A DNA stretch of 64,000 bases from Hippasteria phrygiana (Eukaryota; Echinodermata; Asteroidea; Valvatida; Goniasteridae), in assembly GCA_037893225.1 (NCBI GenBank), contig JAZGUH010000332.1:248001-312000 (forward strand). Direction: 5' to 3'. Below, in pieces: positions 56,201 through 60,399 of this stretch. Every line of letters starts with the position of its first letter. Position 1 is the stretch's first letter. The position numbers and the translations under genes are program-made. Under the pieces are notes generated by a model. The model worked only from the letters and a program-made list of their open reading frames with translations, searched no databases and was not told the origin of the DNA.

Positions 56201-59169
56201 AACACGATCGCGAAAAAACAAGAAGGGATTCGTGAGCTTTGTGGACAGAGTGATGATCTTTTTTCATACCTCCGCAATCTTGTTCTCTGCATCAGTCCGG
56301 TCATGTTCAGCTTTCTGCTGACTGTTGGCCGCCTCGGTCAGCGCTTCCCGCAGCTTGACGATCTCCGCTAGCTGTTCGTCTCTCTCTCTGGTCAGATCTT
56401 CTTTGGCTTTAAGCAGCTCGTTCACACTAAGGAATCCCAAAACAAGCAAGATTTGTTTTCATCCTTCAAATACTGCTGATGAGGACGTCAAATAATGCTG
56501 ATGAAGACGTCAAACACAAATGTCCAAAGCAACTGCTTTCTTTTATCATGCCTGCTTTCTCCTAAAAAATATAGACTGTTCGTGAGTGAGACATTAACTC
56601 CCACGGTGAATCTCTCAGTGTTCAATTTTCCCCAGGTGTTGCCGAGGAATCACCAAGTTAAAGGCTAGTTTCACTCTGCCACAAGTCCACATTTTTTTAT
56701 AATACCTCATCCATGGATTATTCAAATATTTTGGCTTTAATTATCCCTTCGTTTATACTTTTGAATGGTTAAAATTCTGTGAGAAATTGTCGCTCTGCTA
56801 AAATGCTTACACAAAAATGAGACTGTTTTGGAGTTCAAACAGTGGTAGATGTGCCTTTATTTTAATGCAAATTCACTTTTGGTAACCTCACTCTTATGGG
56901 ATACTTTGAAATGCTAGTGGCAGCAGATATAATGGTCCTTTTTGCTAGTTCTGAGCATGCTCACAATGCCCCCAGCGTCTCAAAAGTCTCCCATCAAAAC
57001 CAAACATAAAATGTATTATTGAGGTCAAATACATAAAAATGGCAACTTAAACGACCATCAAGAATAAGCCAGTTCGGTATCTCAAAGGTCAAAGGTTATT
57101 AGGGATAAATTTGATGACGTAATGTCACGCGGTGTTAGGCGAACGCCCATTCTGATTGAATTTAACACGTGCCTTTAACCACTTTTGCGTTCACACGCAC
57201 GCGTTAGGTCACGCGGCTCATTCGGGATAAAATGTCATTGTGCACAATGCGCAGTTGAAATACCAAACTGGCTTGTTATGAACAACTGCATAAAATACCG
57301 ACCTGTGTTCTTGTCCCATGGTAAGTCCCGCACCTTGCTCTACCAGCTTACTCAGGTTAGCTATCTCCAGCTTGAGGGACTGGATCGTCTCCCGAGCTCT
57401 CTGCTCCTTCTCATGGGAAGCATCTACCATTTTCCAGGCTCTCTCAATTTCCTGATGCAAAAAAAAAATATGAATGATTTAGACAGGTTCATGAGACAGA
57501 AATAGAAATGGAGGTTAGACCTTGGGAAAATGGGAGCCAAAATAAAACCTGGGTTGCCTTTGCCACTGGTTGAACAGATAGAAGTATCACACAAAAAATA
57601 GAATTCTAAAATCATTTTTAAAGTTTTAATCTTTGTACATGTGGAAATTTTTACAAGAGATTCGTTACTATAACGATAGTAAATGCTATGCAGGAAAAAA
57701 ATCGGTGAATTAGAATAACATGTGCGGTCTGATTGGGACCGTACGTAGGTCCAAATCAACAGAAATACCAATCACCGTTTTTCCCATGTTCTGCATCATT
57801 CGATCTATGTAGGACGTAGCAGAGTAGGAGGGCTAGGCCTACACCTACCTTTTTGAGCTGTGCAATGGTGGTCTGGTCTTCCTGTGACAGCCGCAATGCC
57901 GTGGCCACCTTGGCCGAATTTGCCACAATCTCGCTGTTCAGCTCCCTGCATTTGGTCATGAGCCGCTTCTCGCTCTCGTGGGACTTGCGCAGGGCTCGGT
58001 GCAGCTTCTCGTATTCGACGCGGAACTTCTCCAGGCTGCGGTCACCCATCAGCTCGTTCAGAACCTCCTGGAAGTCTTTCTCCAGCGCCTCAAAGGCGCT
58101 GTCCTCGATAGCCCCTTTTTCCTTGCTGGGGCTTTCACCATCTTGTTTCTTTTCCTGACAGAAAGAAGAAAAAACAGTGCAGCTTTTATTCTGCTTTAGA
58201 AATTTGAATTACAGTGGCTTAAAGGCCCAAATTGAAATGTTCAATTTTAGGCCTAAAAGTTTACAAATTACGTGAGGTCAATAAATTGAAATAGGCCTAC
58301 ATGAAAACCAATGAAAACAAGTATTTCAACACAGGAATTATGTGATTGGATTATCATAAATGGTAAAAACAATACAGGATAAATGTAGCATTAGTATGAC
58401 AAGAGCAACTAATAAGGTTACTTTTTAATACCCAGGTCATTTCGGAATTTGTGGAGAATTTTTTGTTTCGCAGTGGCTACTTTTACGGCAGCTGTAACGC
58501 GACTTTCAAATGCTATTGTTACGGCATGGTAAAAACACAATGCGAATGTATATCAGATTTACAACTGCCCATCCTGCCAAAGTTTTAGGTTTTCAATCAA
58601 ATGGTTTAATTTTCTTCCTTTTGATTTCAGTGGTTTTGGAGAATTTTTTTTAAAAGAGAAATAAAGTCTGAGAACCATTTGGAACGTTGATAGCCTGGTT
58701 CCAACAGCAAACATCGTGACGTTGAATACCAGCATTACGTCGGGGAACTAGGCAGTTCCGTAACGACGGCTGCCGTAACAATAGCCACTGCATTTTTGTT
58801 TGTCTAACTAACTGTTAGGGGGCCTAATGTTACACATCAAATAATTGATTTGGCAATTTAATTAACATTTAACCACACACGAGTCTACTTAGTACTTAGT
58901 TGTACTTCTTCAATACTATACTAGGTCAATTGTTGGCTGTGTGTTCTATAGCCTAGGAAGTCCTGCACACTTTGAACTTATCTTCCAAAATCCAACTGTC
59001 AGATGTCAAAGTCATCATGTGTGACTTCACGTTTCTCAACTCAAGTCTCAAGATTTCAACTCCTTTGACTTTGATTTTTAGTCCCAAAATTTAACCAGTT
59101 CAAATCAAAATACACACAGTCTCACAGACTCGGTTTTAAAAATCTCCTTAATAGGCCTACCTCTGACAT
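17147..59169 (-). CDS. CFAP58: CFAP58 (CCDC147), cilia- and flagella-associated coiled-coil protein; 15 exons, C-terminal end unresolved
   Basis: CFAP58 is a coiled-coil protein of motile cilia and sperm flagella, needed for axoneme and mid-piece assembly in vertebrates (family knowledge). Fifteen exons, read right to left, join in phase into 844 codons plus two bases: 59161-59169, 57849-58154, 57303-57451, 56270-56426, 55629-55823, 55052-55189, 54133-54292, 53344-53618, 52473-52634, 51529-51647, 49966-50134, 30132-30355, 29237-29453, 27113-27232, 17147-17280. All introns are GT-AG. The product is nearly all heptad-like, rich in E, K, Q, R and L, with no membrane segment. Family blocks recur in the expected order: NSAKVATALRLSQEDQTTI, LEKERDRYINEASDLTQK, HRWRKLEGSDPSTYEMIQK and LARQPGP. 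Vertebrate CFAP58 is about 870 residues, so only a short tail is missing. The gene is divergently paired with GRPEL1. Identity was recognised by eye, not by a search. Confidence 0.95.
18388..18890 (-). pseudogene. LINE ORF2 reverse-transcriptase C-terminal fragment (CR1/jockey-like), frameshifted
   Basis: The minus strand reads LLLGVTIQKDIKWNLHI (from about 18880). After a stop and +1 shift near 18806 it continues LKKVCVPTTHMVTV, YTSYIRPILEYACPVWHSS and ERLQKRVCRIIL. This is the well-known segment downstream of the reverse-transcriptase palm in jockey/CR1/Rex-type elements. Both the upstream catalytic motifs and the 5' end are gone. It is a dead copy antisense to nothing known, lying in CFAP58 intron 14 in the gene's own orientation. 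Confidence 0.85.
19968..20102. mobile_element. TTAA MITE family 1, truncated copy
   Basis: It starts TTAACCCCTTGAGCACGG and follows the complete copy at 20600-20819 until the deletion junction gaaactgc|ctcatctg, where the right half is missing. Confidence 0.75.
20316..20386. mobile_element. Short TTAA element with telomere-like ends (family 2)
   Basis: 71 bp bounded by TTAACCCTAACCC and GGGTTAGGGTTAA. The inverted ends resemble telomere repeats but fit a TTAA-flanked MITE better, because a 221-bp relative occurs at 61769-61989. A second copy lies at 21692-21780 with an expanded G run. Confidence 0.55.
20600..20819. mobile_element. TTAA MITE family 1, complete copy (220 bp)
   Basis: It starts TTAACCCCTTGAGCACGG and ends CCGTACGCAAGGGGTTAA. 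The TTAA at both edges and CCC-starting ends are the pattern of piggyBac-type non-autonomous elements. No coding capacity. Confidence 0.8.
21692..21780. mobile_element. Short TTAA element family 2, duplicated copy with ~25-G run
   Basis: Same element as 20316-20386, carried in block B of the tandem duplication. The internal G tract is much longer here. Confidence 0.5.
22257..22676. repeat. A/T satellite arrays flanking a GC-rich hairpin island
   Basis: 22257-22311 is (GAATTA)n, 22427-22676 is (AAATTAG)n and AATTTAG variants, about 35 units. The ~115 bp between them is GC-richer and holds two stem-loops: CGGGCA-actc-TGCCCG (22329-22344) and an 11-bp perfect stem AAAAGGGCGAC/GTCGCCCTTTT (22355-22365 with 22372-22382). 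Confidence 0.85.
26483..26836. promoter_or_regulatory. Possible enhancer: three spaced TTTCAGGGCA motifs with AATTA/AATAATT cores
   Basis: Three sites read gaattaagaggtttttcagggcac (26483), aaataattggtggtttcagg (26622, continuing gcac) and ttaaataattgaagttttca (26809, continuing gggca). Each pairs a homeodomain-like ATTA core with TTTCAGGGCA about 10-15 bp later. They may be degenerate repeats rather than an enhancer. Confidence 0.25.
27113..27232 (-). CDS. CFAP58: CFAP58 exon 14
   Basis: It encodes residues 761-800, phase 0. It reads EKEKLYIELKHILARQPGP and then EVAEQLQIYQQTMKDKTKQ. The acceptor is CAACAG and the donor GTAAGG. The ARQPGPE motif is typical of CFAP58. Confidence 0.96.
27233..29236. 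other. CFAP58 intron 13 (2.0 kb)
   Basis: No gene. Near 28875 and 29040 there are short inverted echoes (gagtcgagtccctgcaagtc against gacttgcagg and gtgatggactcgac), suggesting an old inverted-repeat insertion of about 170 bp. Confidence 0.5.
29237..29453 (-). CDS. CFAP58: CFAP58 exon 13
   Basis: It encodes residues 688-760. It contains LQRELLRERTRCKALEEEL, HRWRKLEGSDPSTYEMIQK and KTEEVVEKELLIQ. This is the best-conserved segment of the family and by itself nearly fixes the identity. The acceptor is CTGCAG and the donor GTCGGT. Confidence 0.97.
29454..30131. other. CFAP58 intron 12
   Basis: It contains two diverged copies of a short phrase (about 29880 and 30035, taccagtcaatgatcttatgg / taccagtcaataatgacctt), each after a ggaataaaag-like string and ~155 bp apart, suggesting an old partial tandem duplication. 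Nothing else seen. Confidence 0.4.
30132..30355 (-). CDS. CFAP58: CFAP58 exon 12
   Basis: It encodes residues 614-687 plus two bases. It begins VISERDILGTQLVRRNDEL, then LLYEKIKIQQSTLAKGE and LEIKKLRREKNIL. The acceptor CCCCAAG has a poor pyrimidine tract. The donor is GTGTGA. Confidence 0.95.
30702..30775 (-). repeat. tRNA-derived SINE head
   Basis: The minus strand has box A TAGCTCAGTTGG (30755-30766) and box B GGTTCAAGTCC (30712-30722) at tRNA spacing. The T stem has only about three pairs, so it is a degenerate tRNA-like SINE head rather than a working tRNA. A truncated relative with the same box A lies at 32816-32871. Confidence 0.65.
32816..32871 (-). repeat. Truncated tRNA-derived SINE
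   Basis: It shares ctaccaactgagctatcttg and flanking bases with 30740-30790 but lacks box B. Same family and orientation. Confidence 0.55.
34481..35238. mobile_element. DNA transposon relic (~750 bp) with long terminal inverted repeats
   Basis: The left end GGGTGCGTTCGAGT mirrors the right end ACTCGAACGCACC. Similarity continues imperfectly for some 150 bp: CGACTCGGGT, GTCAGCCAC and CGATTGTGTAGTTA recur inverted near 35200, 35150 and 35005. CATT borders both sides (34481-34484, 35235-35238), possibly a 4-bp target duplication. Superfamily not assigned. Interior ORFs are not transposase-like. Confidence 0.65.
37676..37740. mobile_element. TTAA MITE family 1, one-ended fragment
   Basis: TTAACTCCTTGAGTACGG followed by tcatagtgaggcgccggggt matches the right end of 46717-46923 read on the other strand. 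The partner end is missing. Confidence 0.65.
39567..40035. repeat. Palindrome-bearing interspersed repeat, copy 1
   Basis: It aligns along its length with 44228-44726 in the same orientation. It starts taaaggtactgtacatgatt, carries a ~114-bp hairpin (39722-39835; arms tagcctttagtcaaggcgcg and its complement) and then a 28-bp perfect palindrome centred at 39861/39862, extended to 38 bp with one extra G. Homology to copy 2 stops at a TTAA (40032-40035). Confidence 0.8.
44228..44726. repeat. Palindrome-bearing interspersed repeat, copy 2
   Basis: Same layout as copy 1: hairpin at 44398-44521, then a perfect 38-bp palindrome at 44529-44566 with centre CCAGCTGG. Its right edge is a TTAA that is also the left edge of a TTAA MITE. 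Confidence 0.8.
44723..44907. mobile_element. TTAA MITE family 1 (185 bp), inserted at the edge of a repeat
   Basis: Bounded by TTAACCCCTTGTGTTCGG and CCGTACTCAAGAGGTTAA. Read on the minus strand it aligns with 50848-51027 through cagtttgaaaaagac, ggccggttgt and cattcctgcatgta. Confidence 0.8.
46717..46923. mobile_element. TTAA MITE family 1 (207 bp), best-preserved ends
   Basis: A perfect 14-bp inverted repeat, CCCCTTGAGTACGG (46721-46734) and its complement (46906-46919), is bounded by TTAA on both sides. The 207 bp have no coding capacity. Internally it shares ccaccaggccggatgacg and aatccattgttgga with 20600-20819 (opposite strand). Confidence 0.85.
47899..49220 (+). mobile_element. hAT-like DNA transposon relic (1.3 kb), 5-bp target duplication
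   Basis: It begins CAGGCCTCGAAAT at 47904 and ends CGCAAGGCCTG at 49215. CTAGCCC motifs occur inverted just inside both ends. CTAAT flanks both sides (47899-47903, 49216-49220), the 5-bp duplication size of some hAT groups. An ORF at 48476-48721 reads KRLKHMPWLKQEDRSKE then LYCALCRSQEAE, resembling the W-L plus C-x2-C start of BED/TTF-type zinc fingers of hAT transposases. The catalytic region is absent. Confidence 0.65.
49966..50134 (-). CDS. CFAP58: CFAP58 exon 11
   Basis: It encodes residues 557-613. It reads VEKEKEALKGELQRMKQQ and then EAQEAEERKLLKIISEAD. The acceptor is CCTTAG and the donor GTATGT. It is followed by the largest intron of the gene (19.6 kb). Confidence 0.95.
50249..50837. 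repeat. Inverted/tandem cluster of CCATACAAAACC motifs
   Basis: About ten copies of ccatacaaaacc or its complement ggttttgtatgg occur within 600 bp. Two symmetric modules appear: TTCACCATACAAAACC...GGTTTTGTATGGTGAA (50249-50468) and TTCACCACACAAAACC...GGTTTTGTCTGGTGAA (about 50599-50837). Within the second, a 50-bp unit (tgaagcatgtttaccataca...) is tandemly repeated. Confidence 0.75.
50848..51027. mobile_element. TTAA MITE family 1 (180 bp)
   Basis: TTAACCCAACGACGG at the left and AGAATGGGTTAA at the right. The body is collinear with 62940-63115 and, on the other strand, with 44723-44907. It directly abuts the CCATACAAAACC cluster. Confidence 0.75.
51529..51647 (-). CDS. CFAP58: CFAP58 exon 10
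   Basis: It encodes residues 518-556 plus two bases. It reads DEITEMKRKLKIMNHQID and then QLKEEITAKEAALVKEHL. The acceptor is ACTAG and the donor GTACGA. The split AG|G gives arginine with exon 11. Confidence 0.93.
51648..52472. other. CFAP58 intron 9
   Basis: Holds a GGGCCCAA-ended MITE (51961-52236); the rest is unremarkable. Confidence 0.6.
51961..52236. mobile_element. MITE with GGGCCCAA...TTCATAGCGCTGCTTAA ends
   Basis: The ends form a ~26-bp inverted repeat (gggcccaatttcatagcgct and the complement at 52211-52236), 24 or more matching. Internal sequence repeats a tgcttaa/ttaagca theme. 276 bp, non-coding. GGGCCCAA-starting MITEs of this kind are abundant in echinoderm genomes (recollection, not checked). 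Confidence 0.65.
52473..52634 (-). CDS. CFAP58: CFAP58 exon 9
   Basis: It encodes residues 464-517, phase 0. It begins VLQHMEDVKVREMQIFDYK and includes KLKQQQNLYEAVRSDRNLY, a hallmark stretch of CFAP58. The acceptor is ATCAG and the donor GTACAC, which is weak. Confidence 0.97.
52635..53343. other. CFAP58 intron 8 with LINE/SINE tail
   Basis: From about 53160 the plus strand reads gtgggttttctccagaattg and ends (aaat)n at 53275-53305, a common 3' end of non-LTR-derived repeats. It terminates about 40 bp from exon 8. A tcttgttggatt/aaatccaacta inverted echo lies at 52970-53040. Confidence 0.5.
53344..53618 (-). CDS. CFAP58: CFAP58 exon 8
   Basis: It encodes residues 372-463. It contains EMDRKAIDDLVRERDIL, QKQLNLVKLHEQSKKNL, EIQNYKDEAQKQRKI and LEKERDRYINEASDLTQK, among the most conserved blocks of the family. 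The acceptor is TTTACAG and the donor GTAAGG. Confidence 0.97.
53619..54132. other. CFAP58 intron 7
   Basis: 514 bp of A/T-rich sequence. Nothing recognisable. Confidence 0.6.
54133..54292 (-). CDS. CFAP58: CFAP58 exon 7
   Basis: It encodes residues 319-371 plus one base. It begins AKEDEIGVLKTDTIRL and ends KSQIVALER. The acceptor is TTTCAG and the donor a consensus GTGAGT. The single leftover G joins AA of exon 8 to give glutamate. Confidence 0.95.
54446..54520 (-). repeat. Degenerate tRNA-like SINE head
   Basis: The minus strand carries GGAGTTCAAGTCC (box B-like, 54451-54463) and an upstream cagtggttgcatggtta stretch resembling box A. Cloverleaf pairing is poor, so it is not called as a tRNA gene. 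Confidence 0.4.
54673..54875 (+). mobile_element. TA-flanked MITE, copy 1 (203 bp)
   Basis: TA-AGCCAGTTCGGTAT at the left mirrors ATACCGAACTGGCT-TA at the right. The body (gtgcacaatgacattttatc...) occurs inverted at 57065-57275. The TA edges suggest a Tc1/mariner origin. Confidence 0.75.
55052..55189 (-). CDS. CFAP58: CFAP58 exon 6
   Basis: It encodes residues 273-318, phase 0 on both sides. It reads ILFERTAKDMDVLNQRF and ends ENQTRVAELK. The acceptor is GGCAG and the donor GTCAGT. It has no in-frame ATG near its start, so a simple ORF scan misses it; it was found from frame continuity and family content. Confidence 0.92.
55190..55628. other. CFAP58 intron 5
   Basis: 439 bp. An 'aaaataggataacgg' phrase occurs twice (55333 and 55365). 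Nothing else seen. Confidence 0.5.
55629..55823 (-). CDS. CFAP58: CFAP58 exon 5
   Basis: It encodes residues 208-272, phase 0 on both sides. It begins LTQDIQVRSNEAQRE and ends LETQLKEQK. The acceptor is TTCAG and the donor GTGACT. The block EAQRETRRKEKLDRELKQ matches the conserved REFRKKEKLE-type stretch of the family. Confidence 0.95.
55824..56269. other. CFAP58 intron 4
   Basis: 446 bp. A 104-codon plus-strand ORF crosses it into exon 4's antisense; its composition is not protein-like and it is rejected as a gene. Confidence 0.5.
56270..56426 (-). CDS. CFAP58: CFAP58 exon 4
   Basis: It encodes residues 155-207. It begins S-VNELLKAKEDLTRERDEQ and ends DAENKIAE. The acceptor is TTAG and the donor GTATGA. 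Coiled coil throughout. Confidence 0.93.
56427..57302. other. CFAP58 intron 3
   Basis: A near-repeat of ctgatga(g/a)gacgtcaaa is seen at 56475-56510. A TA-flanked MITE occupies 57065-57275, leaving only 27 bp to the exon 3 donor. Confidence 0.6.
57065..57275 (-). mobile_element. TA-flanked MITE, copy 2 (211 bp), inverted relative to copy 1
   Basis: TA-AGCCAGTTCGGTAT at the left and ATACCAAACTGGCT at the right, where the outer TA is mutated to TG. The body is the reverse complement of 54673-54875 (gggataaaatgtcattgtgc). Confidence 0.75.
57303..57451 (-). CDS. CFAP58: CFAP58 exon 3
   Basis: It encodes residues 106-154 plus two bases. It starts EIERAWKMVDASHEKEQ after a CAG acceptor and includes LSKLVEQGAGLTM. 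The split codon AG|T joins to exon 4 as serine. The donor is GTCGGT, a weak +3 base. A MITE ends only 27 bp downstream of this exon. Confidence 0.95.
57452..57848. other. CFAP58 intron 2
   Basis: 397 bp, A/T-rich, nothing recognisable. Confidence 0.6.
57849..58154 (-). CDS. CFAP58: CFAP58 exon 2
   Basis: It encodes residues 4-105. A pyrimidine-rich tract ending in CAG precedes EKKQDGESPSK, and the exon ends at IAQLKK before a GTAGGT donor. It carries the family signature NSAKVATALRLSQEDQTTI. The N-terminal ~20 residues are charged and poorly conserved, and the coiled coil begins near SLEKFRVEYEKLH. Confidence 0.95.
58155..59160. other. CFAP58 intron 1
   Basis: 1.0 kb separating the three-codon first coding part from exon 2. 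It contains the MITE at 58471-58790 and otherwise A/T-rich sequence. Confidence 0.55.
58471..58790. mobile_element. MITE with CAGTGGCTA...TTACGGCAGC ends (320 bp)
   Basis: CAGTGGCTACTTTTACGGCA at the left is matched inverted at the right, with about 21 of 23 bases paired. An extra internal ctattgttacggca copy lies at 58513. No convincing target duplication was seen. CAGTGG starts suggest hAT-like ends. Confidence 0.65.
59161..59169 (-). CDS. CFAP58: CFAP58 exon 1 (coding part: M-S-E)
   Basis: The start codon is followed by only two more codons and then a GTAGGC donor. Joined to exon 2 it gives M-S-E-E-K-K-Q, in phase and matching the M-x-E-E-K style of the family. An in-frame TAA lies two codons upstream of the ATG, so the protein cannot start earlier on this exon. 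The 5' UTR presumably extends toward 59300-59600. This exon was placed by reading frame and donor, without transcript evidence. Confidence 0.75.
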
Positions 59170-59614
59170 CGTTTAATCAGTCAATCGTTTCCTCCAACTC
59201 CTACAGACAGATTGTAAAAACACCTTTTAAAAATTTTAAAATGTTATATTGTAAAAAGTAATCAACTTAAGAAATTTCCAATGGCTGAATGATATGAACG
59301 TGCAGCGCACAAAATTGTTTACACGGAGATTGGACGGTAACCAGGCTGCTTCACGCATTAAGAAGTCGAAATTATTGCGCTCTTAAAATAGTTCGATTGG
59401 ACAAGGAAATGTTAATATATTTCTTTACTACGGAAATATTCCATCAAAATCAACAGCTGATCTATTCATTTTAAAATTACAAGACAAATAATAACGTTAA
59501 AAGTCCTTAGTTAAGTGAATAATACTCCTAAAATATGTTCCTTCCTTCGTGTTGTATTCATTCGCCGGTAACAAAGCATTGGTGGAGTTCAAAGGTGATG
59601 TAATATAATCCAAA
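59170..59614. promoter_or_regulatory. Bidirectional promoter between CFAP58 and GRPEL1
   Basis: 445 bp separate the two start codons. Two identical GATTGGAC octamers (59328-59335 and 59395-59402) give CCAAT boxes on the minus strand. Directly next to the first, 59336-59342 reads GGTTACC on the minus strand, an RFX X-box-like half-site, as often found near ciliary genes. AAAATGGCG over the GRPEL1 ATG resembles a YY1 element. No TATA box was seen. The motifs are seen; their function is inferred. Confidence 0.6.
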
Positions 59615-59706
59615 ATGGCGACGACCATGTATGTGCGATGTGTGGCGAGAAGTCTTCTTTTACCAAGACTAAATGCCTCTAATTTGTGTAGAAATAACAA
59701 TCAAAG
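59615..59706 (+). CDS. GRPEL1: GRPEL1 exon 1 (mitochondrial presequence)
   Basis: It starts MATTMYVRCVARSLLLPRLN and ends AATCAAAG before a GTAGTA donor, leaving two bases. The ATG sits in an AAAATGGCGAC context resembling a YY1 site over the start codon. The second in-frame Met at residue 5 is an alternative start. The presequence is basic with no D or E. Confidence 0.9.
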
Positions 59707-60367
59707 GTAGTATTATTGACATTTTAAAGTCATTTATTACTTTCATTTGATTTAGAACGGGTTGTGATTGTTACTGTTTTTGTAATAAAAAGACATTTGA
59801 AGTTCTAACCATGGAGCTCCATGTTCTAACGTAACGTTACGTTCAACGCCATGTGAATGGGCTTTACAGTCACTTCGCCCAAAAACCACATCGCCCTCAA
59901 CCACTTCGCCCTCAACCACTTCGCCCAAACGCCACTTCGCCCAAATCCCACTTCGCCCAAAAACCACTTCGCCCAATTACTACTTCGCCCAAAAACCACT
60001 TCGCCCAAAAACCACTTCGCCCATGCCCGATCCGTATGCCTTATTTTCATTTTATTAGTTCGTTACATACATCATAATCCCTCATATCAGTTAAGATGTT
60101 ACATTATAAATGTTTGTAAAAAATTACATTGTAAATTTCACGCAATTTTTATAAAAACCTCTTGGAAAATATATCAATTTTAAAAATCGTAATCATTTGA
60201 ATGACCACTTGACAGGGGCGGATCTAGGTTTTCACTAAGGGGGGGGGGGGGGGTTACCTGAGGTGATTGGCGCTGGCCTACACACCCCAGCATGCCGAAT
60301 TTTCGACACCCGACACTATTTTAAATTTTGTCTCAGCCCAAGGGGGGGGGGGGGTTTAAACCCCCAC

Positions 60368-60399
<32 letters not shown>

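Noticed and set aside
56007..56321. 104-codon plus-strand ORF overlapping CFAP58 exon 4
   Set aside because: Antisense shadow of a confirmed exon and intron, with no family match.
59826..60183. Both-strand ORFs in the cacttcgccc arrays (FAQKPLRPxx or GEVVFGRS repeats)
   Set aside because: They are translations of a 15-16-bp tandem repeat in the arms of a fold-back element.
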